Part shown: one piece after another, positions 55,501-60,451 of the stretch | How positions within the stretch are numbered: the stretch's first letter is position 1 | Layout: the number at the start of each line of letters is the position of its first letter | DNA from: Streptomyces sp. NBC_01353 | GTDB taxonomy: Bacteria; Actinomycetota; Actinomycetes; Streptomycetales; Streptomycetaceae | Reading direction: 5' to 3' | Assembly: GCF_036237275.1 (NCBI RefSeq) | Contig: NZ_CP108352.1 | Location: forward strand, 2,170,001 to 2,234,000 | Length of the DNA: 64,000 nucleotides | The notes under the pieces: generated by a model | Seen by the model: the letters and a program-made list of their open reading frames with translations, nothing else | The model's database searches: none | What the model was told of the DNA's origin: nothing | Program-made: the position numbers and the translations under genes

Positions 55501-55897
55501 CGCCGCCGGCGTCCACGGCCTCCGTCATCCGATGCCAGGTCGCCGCGTGCCGGGAGGCGCCCTCGTACAGCGCCCAGGCGGGGACATGGCTGCCGGAGTA
55601 GCGGGGCAGCGGCCCGTCGTGGAAGTTGATCGCGGCCGTTGTCGGCAGGTCGAGGATCGAGGCGGGCAGGATCCGGAAGTTGACCATGCTGAACAGGTAG
55701 TCGAACGGCTGCGCCGAGAGCGTCGCGGACAGGTCGCCGTGCGGGTCGAGCACGGGGATCGCGTGCACGCCCGCCCAGGCCGATACGGCCGGGTCGTCGC
55801 TGAACACTCCCTCGATCCGCACGCCCGCGTCGAGGAGCTGTGCGGCGCACTGGGTGAGGACCCGGGTGCTGCCGATGATGAAGCAGTTGGCTGCCAT
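46544..55897 (-). CDS. Hybrid NRPS-PKS protein A: FT-A(Gly)-PCP-KS-DH-ACP-KS-AT
   Basis: Loading and first-extension protein of 3117 aa. Formyltransferase ~1-320 (INFHDGPLPRYSG with Asn91/His93; Asp129). A condensation-like remnant at ~340-520. A domain ~565-1045, with core LLFTSGSTGNPKG; reading the ten pocket residues gives D-I-L-Q-L-G-L-I-W-K, the glycine code. PCP ~1088-1160 (Ser1123). KS1 ~1222-1640 (Cys1386, His1522, His1561). DH ~1808-2030 (HLVLGKPTLP His1819; Asp1959). ACP ~2080-2155 (Ser2116). KS2 ~2226-2650 (Cys2394, His2529, His2569). AT ~2744-3040 (Ser2836, HAFH). Module 1 lacks an AT. A GTG at 55903 overlapping the Rieske stop is an alternative start. The inferred starter is N-formylglycine, as in oxazolomycin- and conglobatin-type loading modules. 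Confidence 0.93.
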   Translation of the reverse strand: MAANCFIIGSTRVLTQCAAQLLDAGVRIEGVFSDDPAVSAWAGVHAIPVLDPHGDLSATLSAQPFDYLFSMVNFRILPASILDLPTTAAINFHDGPLPRYSGSHVPAWALYEGASRHAATWHRMTEAVDAGGVLLERWFPVRDHSTALSLTYETAEVGIELFADLVPHVVARTLPEPIDTSDRERRFYRRSARMASGGLIHAGTPAVEAVRLSKALDYGSFPNPLGVPTLVTEQGAVFTRQVRLIPREDPRTETTVLSVTTSAITLSAPDADLVLSDCTAIDGSALSGQAAAQRLGIAVGSPLPAVSAERLADIAAAQKALRAHEPWWRARLEELRPAPLPADDFSAAGAHYGRYELAFVPGSREEAVAVVRAFLTVVAERTGEQTFDFAWSPPAARVLGEQTHGIAAARFPVRFDGDTTRSLRGKLDEAATRHGYASDLELRLGLAGRPLGSDEPSFTRVMVLDRSAGEEASAEPHTEIALLCLQDGPPTVFVRETAMGEDEALEFTEQVEELVLTALLHGEEPQPEFPSQSQPHPESQSPSEAQSPEPLIGQPDSSATPSAAGTVLDLFAATVADRPGATAVRSGTRTLDYAGLDAWADAVAARLHDQGIESGSVVGVLMERDLPLLPAMLGILRAGAAFLPLDPGYPVERLQRYVEVSQCDLIVTDTRTHALGASLGPALNVPEPDGSAQAVPPLVTASDLAYLLFTSGSTGNPKGVEVEHGALANFLTGIGERLGVSPDDTLLAHTTVAFDISLLELFLGLTVGATVVLASRETAGAPARLAELIGDVTFAQATPSLWRLLLGTGWTPHAELTVLSGGEALPPATAERLHGPARALWNLYGPTEATIWASCHQVTSVGSFLPLGEPLPNMELHVLNGELEACAAGATGELYLSGAGLARGYAGRPDLTKDVFIVHPVTGVRLYRTGDEVRLHADGAIEWLGRGDAQVKVRGNRIEPAEIERVLEKFEGVTAAVVVAARFEGRGEPRLTAYLVGDGTPTKSQLDAFVGASLPGYMVPDAYVDLDALPLTDNGKVARAKLPLPTRDTIIPSATPEPAATPVGSVESVGSVEPSEPTVAGATAATGVTVEALAESIARVFAATLDHPGFGVHANFFDLGGDSVNVTFAAVQLGRELGTTVTAPSIFASGTPLKLARLLGAEGVVRLLEPEAEVAVTVRESADPEPVATSSAASAPAVSTPAVPITAEPVPAESARPAADDGALAVIGMACRFPGAATPDEFWQNLVGGVSSVGHAPDGKRGWAHLWSEAGADDVPMAWVDGVEYFDAARFGLTDREARRMDPLQRTLLSVTSEALESCGHDHVSLGAATGVFIGTIASDFPEIVERSIGHRDPHVATGTAASMVANRLSHVFDWSGPSFAVDTACSSSLVALHQAAMHLRAGDVDAAVVGAANLVLTPTKTRSFARNGMLSPQGMCRTFDDAADGYVRGEGTGAVVLKRLADAERDGDPVLAVIRGTAVNHTGGSAGFLTAPSRPAQEAVLRKALAGSGRTAADIGYIEAHGTGTQLGDLIELEALHAVLGEPADRRPVALGSVKTNIGHLEPAAGIAGLIKTILALQAAHIPPSLNFSTPNKSFDFDASPLFVADRLLPWGSGPRVAGISSFGFGGANAHAVVEAGPVRAPDGTETGPRLLVLSAGSDEALRTLAHRLVLMLRSAYCPSLDELSEASRRRPAAAHRLACVADSVEQLEDKLQLFLAGVADIRSLHVGVASETGATEPIGAGASREALAEAARAFVAGAALPAGRRRRAGVRFPTAPHAEKHLWLEPAEQPNEPPARDDGASGSTKSTWTEHPEAAEHLVLGKPTLPGAGYPGKVAELLGQDRFGLRDLTFRAAVEAPATLTAERGNATVAFRDGTGALVCNAELTGTEQMTLTAPATSDGLTSVALDAMYDAFERAGLSYGAGFRTVSTLSVAPGQAMGVLRGDGRTTGAVDARLLDGAFQIALAACGAQGLYVPFTIERLTVLGRLPDTARVYARRERDAGPDSGLLTASLVILDGDEPVLEARGITWKRLSPAPSSEAAGGDTRNGHRAVPTPTPAPTPAHVSNGHRPMPAPGRSSAGGLDAALAEWVAAALELDVDELETDRPLQEQGLDSMLAVSLAQDIRARLDVDIPVTLVLEVGTVDRLAAELRDEYGVTAAPADAGSEAAGGAPRAAVSEQHPEPASEAARALDVAPEPARAPDVPSVPAQVQAVEPSVAPVRGDAELHDIAVIGFDGVFPNAANTEELWQVLLEGVDCLSEVPASRWDIDSYYGTEGKPGTVYLRRAGFVEGLNDFDAGFFRLSPAEAEWIDPQQRHLVQSAWRALEDAGLAGHTQRSTGVFVGASYQHYRDMVVGDVVQTAAGLGNHNAILANRVSFFLDLHGPSMTIDTLCSSSLVALHTAVRSIRDGECEQAIVAGVHMAMSPQYFQLGARLRSFSPTHALRPFDAGADGFVPGEGVVTVVVKPLGAALRDGDRVRGVIRGSAVNHGGRTSGLTVPSSAAQQGVIAAALGDAGVSVESIGLVEAHGTGTSLGDPIEVEGLTRAWRGLTGRSQFCAIGSLKGNVGHLEPAAGLAGLVKVLLALEHGVVPPSLHVVRPNDHIRFEETPFYLADRAQVWPRGVEPRRAAVSAFGMGGVNAHVIVEEPPVLPERGTPAQDSYVVRVSAADETALRSLADAYSEALADTSDEELGDFAFTANTGRAGHRYGVAVQGADARELAAGLNDVVTGRRALSRKGGKAQASAFMFTGQGSQYLGMGRGLYAVEPVFRAALDECAELLAGHVDVPLLDLLFGDVPGRLDRTGYAQPAIVSVQVGLVRWLESVGVRPDAVVGHSLGELTAAWAAGVLGLADLLRLTAIRGRLMESQPGQGAMAVVHADAEAVLAAITAHPGVEIAAFNAPRVVTITGPADAVTRFCRDSGLRSQPLTVSHAFHSAAMQGAVAPFVEAVAATALSAPVIPFASTVTGDWHTAQTATDPGYWGRAIREPVRFSQALTTLADVGPAVVWEIGSHPQLTSLAKASWGETQPVWITTLQRGRTDQVQLHGAVAEHYNHTRTDLDWAGLHEGKGRRTTTIPTYPFNRQELAAPPARRSGTRTSAPSHPLFDRHYEHQSEGQ
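46987..47662. repeat. AT-domain block, copy in protein A
   Basis: Partner of 31641-32316; same orientation and reading frame, colinear without indels. Differences cluster in a few codons only. Confidence 0.85.
47796..48562. repeat. KS C-terminal block, copy in protein A
   Basis: Shared with protein C up to 48368 and with protein B from 47859 to 48562. The segment uses T/G-ending codons on the coding strand, whereas upstream and downstream sequence is C-ending. The boundary at 48562 is abrupt. Confidence 0.85.
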
Positions 55898-55899
55898 GA

Positions 55900-57168
55900 T
55901 CACCCCGTGGCCTTCCCGGTCTCGGAGGCGTCCGCGCCGTCCTCGGCGTTCGCGGCGGTGTCGGCGCCGTCCTCGGCGTTCGCGACGTTGCCCGAAGCAT
56001 CCTTGGAGTCCGCGACGGTGTCCGAACCCTCCGCCGTCTCGGCGGCGACCCAGGAGTCGATCTGCGAGACGACCTCCTCGTCGAGCGAGAGCTGCCCGGG
56101 CGTCCAGAGCGGGTTCGACAGGCCGCGATGGGTCCGCTCGCACATCTCCCAGTCCTCGTAGTTCGCCTTGTCCCACAGCGCGAACACGGCCTCGTGGGAG
56201 AAGTCGCTCTTGGCGGTCTCGGAGGGGTGGAAGAGCCAGAAGTGCCGGACGAAACAGGTGCCGGGGCTCTCGGGCCAGACCCACTGCATCATCACGTAGT
56301 CGGCCGTGAAGCCGAACAGCAGATTGGGCAGGATCGTGATCCAGTTGATCTTCCGCCGGTCCGCTTCGGGGACCAGCTCCATCGGCGTCCGGCCACTGCG
56401 CCCGGTCATGGAGACGGAGTTGTAGCCGTTACGGATCGACTGCCACGCGCCGACGATGTCGCCCTTGAGGTCATAGGTGCCCGCGTCGTCGAAGTCGGTG
56501 ATGCGGTGCAGGTCCTTGTGGGCCGTGGGGAAGTGCAGGCTCTCGTTGACGTTGTGCGCGACGAGCTTCCAGTTCGAGGCGACCGGGTAGTCCTTCGCCT
56601 CGACGCACTCCAGGTCGGCGAGCTCGTAGACGCGCGCGAACTCGCCGAACTCACCCAGTGAGGCGTCGAGATCCGGGGCGTCGTCGGACAGGGCGATGAA
56701 CACGACCCCGAACCGGACCTCGGTCCGCACCGGCAGCAGTCCGTTCTTCTCCTTCTCGAAGAAGTGGTCGAAGTAGGTGCCGTTGAGGCTCTTGAGCTTG
56801 CCGTTCCGGTCGTACACCCAGCAGTGGTAGAGGCAGACCAGGCTCTGCCGCTTGCCGCTGGCCTCCTCCACGAGCTTGTAGCCCCGGTGCCGGCAGTAGT
56901 TGTGGTACGCCTGGATCCCGTCGTCCCCGTGGATGATCAGGACGGATCCGGTGCCGATGTTCAGCGTGGTGTAGGCGCCCTTGTCCTTCAACCGGGAGAC
57001 GTGGTCCACCGGGAGCCAGCGTCGGCCATAGATGCGGGACATCTCCCGGCGGTACTGCTCCTCGCCGGTGTAGAACTCGTGCGACCTGCCGATTCCGCCC
57101 GTCTCGAAGTAGGGCCTTTCATCGTCCTGGTCACTGATGAGATCGAACATGCTGGACGCACGCGTCAT
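55900..57168 (-). CDS. Rieske non-haem iron oxygenase
   Basis: Oxygenase alpha subunit of 422 aa. The [2Fe-2S] Rieske ligands are C-x-H in YCRHRGYK and C-x2-H in VCLYHCWVYD. The mononuclear iron site has H-x4-H in NESLHFPTAHKDLH, and the third ligand is probably the Asp in YEDWEMCERTHRGLSN. It resembles the choline/carnitine-oxygenase and related single-component alpha subunits. The ATG at 57168 has GAGGGAG 8 nt upstream. It leads the PKS operon and probably hydroxylates or desaturates the product or starter unit. A 45-residue tail rich in Ala, Asp and Glu with a repeated NAEDGAD unit is unusual. No reductase partner is encoded nearby. Confidence 0.92.
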   Translation of the reverse strand: MTRASSMFDLISDQDDERPYFETGGIGRSHEFYTGEEQYRREMSRIYGRRWLPVDHVSRLKDKGAYTTLNIGTGSVLIIHGDDGIQAYHNYCRHRGYKLVEEASGKRQSLVCLYHCWVYDRNGKLKSLNGTYFDHFFEKEKNGLLPVRTEVRFGVVFIALSDDAPDLDASLGEFGEFARVYELADLECVEAKDYPVASNWKLVAHNVNESLHFPTAHKDLHRITDFDDAGTYDLKGDIVGAWQSIRNGYNSVSMTGRSGRTPMELVPEADRRKINWITILPNLLFGFTADYVMMQWVWPESPGTCFVRHFWLFHPSETAKSDFSHEAVFALWDKANYEDWEMCERTHRGLSNPLWTPGQLSLDEEVVSQIDSWVAAETAEGSDTVADSKDASGNVANAEDGADTAANAEDGADASETGKATG

Positions 57169-57543
57169 CTGCTGGTCTCCCTCAGAGGGTCAAGCGCATG
57201 GAATGCAGTGCGGGAATGCCGATGGCGTCGGGGCCTGCGGGAAGGCCGCACCGAGCCGCGGGATTGGTGGGACTGCATGAGGAGTGATGGCTGAGAAGCG
57301 ATGCCGGGCCGGCCCGGGTGAGGCATGGGGCCCGGCGGACGGGCGGGCGGCTGCCGGAAGGACACGGGCGGGCGAGCCGACCGCCTTCGAAGGGAACGAG
57401 GAAACGACTCACCGGAGCACGCACGGCTCTCTGTGTGAGGGGTGCGCGAAGCACCGGCGTGAGGGCCGGTGACGGCACGCTCAACGCACGGCGCTTGGCA
57501 TGGTGTACCCCTGGTCGGGGCATGTGCGGCGAACCGCCGGCGG
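57169..57543. other. Non-coding gap between Rieske and flavin genes
   Basis: The 375 bp contain no convincing gene. Two overlapping hairpins compete for the same CACC: GGTGC/GCACC at 57441-57455 and CACCGGC/GCCGGTG at 57452-57471. They could end the flavin-gene transcript or attenuate it before the PKS operon. A promoter for the Rieske-PKS operon probably lies here, but I cannot place its boxes. Confidence 0.4.
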
Positions 57544-58785
57544 TCATCCGGCCGGGTCGTAGATCCGCTTCTCCTCCGGCACGCCCGCGGCGTCGTAGAG
57601 ACGCTCCAGGGCATCCGGTGCGTAGACCTCGTAGTCCGGGACGACTCCGCCGATCAGGCCGAGCATCTTGTTGGTCCACTCCTCGGTCGCGCTCATCGCG
57701 GACATCGTCGCCTCGAAGAACGGTGGGAGTTCGGTGAGTTCGCCGAGCGTCGTCGTGAAGTCGTAGACGCCCGCGCTCTCCTCGTCGCGCAGCTTGTTGT
57801 ACTCGGCCAGCGCCTCTTCCATCGGGCGCTCGCCGGCCAGGCCCTGGTGGACGCGCTCGGCGAGGAGTTCACCGTGGATGAAGGCGTCGGTGATGCCCCA
57901 CCCGGTGTAGGGGTCCTTGTGGTAGCCGGCGTCACCGACCAGCGCCCAACCGGGGCCGTGGGCGCGGCGGTAGTAGTTGTCCGGGTAGCGCATGGGCTTG
58001 AAGGCCTCTTCGCGCCTGCCCTGCTCACGCAGCTGCGCGCCCATCTCCGGCGAGACGTCGTCGAAGACGGCCTGGAAGCCGGCCTCGACGTCCTGGCGGA
58101 ACTCCTTGAGCTGGCGCTTGGTGCAGATGACGGCGAGCATGCTCACGCCGTCGTTGGTCGGCCAGGTGCCGAACCACTTCTCGTTGAAGCCGGTCTTGTG
58201 GTGCAGGCCCCAGTCGAGACCGCTGTAGTACGAGTAGTAGATGAAGCCCGCGGCGGGGCGCACGTTGTACAGCTCCGCGCCGACCTTCTTGGCGACCGTG
58301 GAGTGGAAGCCGTCGGCACCGATGACCACCTTGGCCCGGAACTCCCGCTCCGGCCCGTCCCCTTCGCGTCCACGGATGCCTGTCACGCGGCCGTCGGTGA
58401 AGACGAGGTCGGAGACGGTGAACCCTTCGATCACCTCGGCGCCGGCGCGGCGGGAGGCGTTGACGAGGATCTCGTCCAGCACGGTGCGGCGCGGGCAGTA
58501 GACGGCGTCGATGCCGTCGACGGGGTCGGCGAACCCGTTGAGTTCTATGCCCCGGTAGGAGTAGTGCATCTTCCGGAGCGCCGGGGTCTTGGCCGCGATG
58601 ATCTCGTCGAGCAGACCCCACTCCTGGAGCTTCAGCAGCCCCGCCTGGTGGATGTAGTGGGTCGACACCGTGTCACTGGGGAACGAGGCCCGATCCACCA
58701 CGAGGACCCGGTGCCCCTGTCGCGCCAGCAGCATCGCAACCGGCGATCCGGCGCAGCGTCCACCCACAACAATGACGTCGTACAT
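57544..58785 (-). CDS. FAD-dependent monooxygenase (group A fold)
   Basis: Flavoprotein of 413 aa, starting at the ATG at 58785 (MYDVIVVGG). The dinucleotide fold is VVGGRCAGSPVAMLLARQGH, with the DG motif in VIGADGFHSTVAKK and the GD motif in ALVGDAGYHKDPYTGWGITDA. The latter places it with geranylgeranyl-reductase-like and PHBH-like NAD(P)H/FAD oxidoreductases. It lies upstream of, and in the same direction as, the Rieske-PKS operon. It is a tailoring candidate for hydroxylation, epoxidation or reduction of the polyketide. Epoxidation would produce an electrophile, but nothing in the sequence fixes the reaction. Confidence 0.9.
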   Translation of the reverse strand: MYDVIVVGGRCAGSPVAMLLARQGHRVLVVDRASFPSDTVSTHYIHQAGLLKLQEWGLLDEIIAAKTPALRKMHYSYRGIELNGFADPVDGIDAVYCPRRTVLDEILVNASRRAGAEVIEGFTVSDLVFTDGRVTGIRGREGDGPEREFRAKVVIGADGFHSTVAKKVGAELYNVRPAAGFIYYSYYSGLDWGLHHKTGFNEKWFGTWPTNDGVSMLAVICTKRQLKEFRQDVEAGFQAVFDDVSPEMGAQLREQGRREEAFKPMRYPDNYYRRAHGPGWALVGDAGYHKDPYTGWGITDAFIHGELLAERVHQGLAGERPMEEALAEYNKLRDEESAGVYDFTTTLGELTELPPFFEATMSAMSATEEWTNKMLGLIGGVVPDYEVYAPDALERLYDAAGVPEEKRIYDPAG

Positions 58786-59240
58786 ACGAGCCCCCGTCAA
58801 TTTGGTTTGAGGTACTGACGCACCGTGGTCAGCGGCGCAAGCACGATTTGGAGGCTATGAAAATCGACAGATGAAGGTCAAGCATCGGTAATGGAGGGGC
58901 AATGCACCGGCATCGACATCTCGCCACTCGAATGATCCATTCCGCCCAACTGCCGTACGACATGCCCCACTTTGCCCACCGCGAGTGAGGGGAGTTTGTG
59001 CCATGCATCACAATCCGACACGAGTGCGAATCCAGCCAGCTGCGGCAAGAGATTCAGCCCTTCTGGCAAAGGGAGGTTATTTTGTTCTGAACTAAATAAC
59101 GGCCTGACGTGGACACGCCTTGGATAATTCACCAGGTCACAGGTTTCATGATCTTGACCACGAGAACACCTGCGCCCCAACCGCCTCTCACTCCATCCAC
59201 ACCCCACCGGACTCCGCCCGGCGCCCGGTGAAGGCGGTGT
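58786..59240. promoter_or_regulatory. AT-richer regulatory gap upstream of the cluster
   Basis: This stretch of about 450 bp has no supportable gene and is the most AT-rich non-coding DNA in the window. It holds the 25-bp palindrome at 59076-59100 and is the probable promoter region for the flavin gene. Exact -35 and -10 boxes could not be assigned. Confidence 0.5.
59076..59100. promoter_or_regulatory. 25-bp near-perfect palindrome (operator candidate)
   Basis: Outer arms GTTATTT (59076-59082) and AAATAAC (59094-59100) flank inner arms GTTC (59084-59087) and GAAC (59089-59092) around a central T. Eleven of twelve base pairs match. It lies about 290 bp upstream of the flavin monooxygenase start. 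Length and symmetry fit a dimeric repressor or autoregulator-receptor site, but it does not match any box I can name. No regulator gene for it is intact in the neighbourhood. Confidence 0.6.
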
Positions 59241-59249
59241 CACTTCCCC

Positions 59250-59620
59250 GGTGGCCGGCTCCACCTGGACCTGCGCGGCTTCGCCCCGGGCCGGGAACGG
59301 GTCGAGCCCGCCGAGGCGCTGCGCGTGCTGCTGACGGCTCTGCTACCCGGTGGCGAACAGAGCTTCGTCGCGGTCACCATCCGCCGGTGGCAGGTGCAGC
59401 TCGACGGCGTGCGGCCGATCTCGCTGGAACGTCCTGTCGGCCCAGGAGGCGGCGGCGCGTTCGTCGAATCCGCGGGCGGGGCTCGTCCCGGCGATGTCGG
59501 CGAGGTGCTACGCCGATGCGCGAACCTGCCGTTGGCCATCCGGGTGGTTGCCGCGCGGCTGCGGCACCGGCCCGGAGAGCGCTGGCGCCCGAACAGCAGG
59601 CCGCCCGGCATGAACCGGCG
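59250..59620 (+). pseudogene. Remnant of an AfsR/SARP-type regulator (NB-ARC part)
   Basis: One forward frame still reads LHLDLRGFAPGRERVEPAEA, the region after the P loop in AfsR-like regulators. It then jumps, with the intervening NTPase core missing, to VAVTIRRWQVQLDGV (the VTSRR strand). A shifted frame gives NVLSAQEAAARS, and the first frame returns with CANLPLAIRVVAARLRHRP. The segment has an internal deletion and at least one frameshift, lacks a start and cannot be functional. It may be the lost pathway-specific regulator of this cluster or of a former neighbour. Confidence 0.6.
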
Positions 59621-59623
59621 TCA

Positions 59624-59783
59624 CCAATGTCCATGTGCCCCACGGCCAGGGGCAGCACGGTGACTGGGGCCTCGGAATGGCGGGGCGCACCTACCGCGGC
59701 GACTACGCTCCCATCGGCCAGTTCGGCTGGGACGGCGGATCCGGCATCTCGACCTATGCCGACCCGGAGAACCGGCTCACCTG
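59624..59783 (+). pseudogene. C-terminal remnant of a serine beta-lactamase-like hydrolase
   Basis: A forward frame reads WGLGMAGRTYRGDYAPIGQF, then GWDGGSGISTYADPENRLT and a stop. It resembles the end of class C/esterase-type serine hydrolases (fGWdGG-G-s-yvDP). No upstream part of the gene is present, and the segment abuts the AfsR-like remnant. It is a fragment left by rearrangement. Confidence 0.55.
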
Positions 59784-59797
59784 ACGCCCCGAGAATG

Positions 59798-59856
59798 CCC
59801 GTGACGATCAACGGAGCCCCACCATCCAATGGTGGGGCTCCGTTGATCGTCACGGG
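59798..59856. terminator. Perfect 28-bp inverted repeat hairpin
   Basis: Arms 59798-59825 and 59829-59856 are exact reverse complements with a 3-nt loop (CCA). The left arm begins CCCGTGACGATCAACGGAGC. It lies just beyond the stop of the minus-strand SUKH gene (59917) and after the plus-strand remnants, so it can serve as a bidirectional terminator. No U tract is present. Its perfection and length exceed those of the other terminators in the window. Confidence 0.7.
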
Positions 59857-59916
59857 GAACTCTTCACACGGTGGTATCCCCTGTCGCCAGGGCAGGAGAT
59901 ACCACCGCGTTCATTG

Positions 59917-60438
59917 TCAGGGCAGGAATTCCCAGAACGGGCCGTCAGGCGCGCGGTTGCGAGAACACAACGTCACGTCTCTGCCCTTGAGATACGCCAG
60001 CAACCACTCACTGAACGTCATCTCGTAGAGCGTCCACGCCGGACTGTCGAACTCCTGGACCACGACGCGCCAGGGCGACGAAGGGTCATCGGGAACGCGA
60101 AGGAAGACCGCCTCGCCAGTCGTGGCCGTCGCCACCGGCATCAACTCGCCGGGGTTCGCCCCTACCGGACTCGGCAGGAACTCCGCCATGTCCTCCTCGC
60201 GCCAGAGCTCGAGATCCCTCCTGATCATCGTTCCCAGATCGTGCAGAAGATGGCCGGCGGGATGCTTCAGATACAACTGGTTGTTGATCAGGACCGAGCC
60301 ATAGGCGTCGACGATCTCATGGAAGTCTGCAGGAAATTCGATGCCGAGTTCCTGCTCCAGTTCGATCCACGGTGCCGGATCCGACCAGTTGAACCGGGTT
60401 TCGCCCAACAGGGCTCGAATCTCTGAAAGCGTTGCCAC
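59917..60438 (-). CDS. SUKH (SMI1/KNR4) family immunity protein
   Basis: Protein of 173 aa. The GTG at 60438 with AAGGGG 8 nt upstream is preferred over longer readings that enter the toxin gene. SUKH features are IELEQELGIEFPADFHEIVDAYGS at residues ~25-48 and later WRVVVQEFDSPAWTLYEMTFSEWLLAYL. SUKH proteins are the commonest immunity proteins of bacterial polymorphic toxins, including nuclease toxins. It starts 14 bp after the stop of the RHS toxin on the same strand, which makes it the cognate antidote. Confidence 0.88.
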   Translation of the reverse strand: MATLSEIRALLGETRFNWSDPAPWIELEQELGIEFPADFHEIVDAYGSVLINNQLYLKHPAGHLLHDLGTMIRRDLELWREEDMAEFLPSPVGANPGELMPVATATTGEAVFLRVPDDPSSPWRVVVQEFDSPAWTLYEMTFSEWLLAYLKGRDVTLCSRNRAPDGPFWEFLP

Positions 60439-60451
60439 GCCTATGCCCCTT

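Noticed and set aside
51002-56161. Plus-strand open frame of about 1719 codons opposite PKS protein A
   Set aside because: Same artefact; low-complexity Gly/Arg/Val translation.
55898-56284. Upstream extension of PKS protein A into the Rieske gene
   Set aside because: Arg/Gly-rich nonsense on top of a conserved oxygenase; the formyltransferase N-terminus starts at 55897 or 55903.
59374-59853. Minus-strand open frame across the gene remnants and hairpin
   Set aside because: Its ends are generated by the perfect inverted repeat (the same peptide read on both strands) and no domain is visible.
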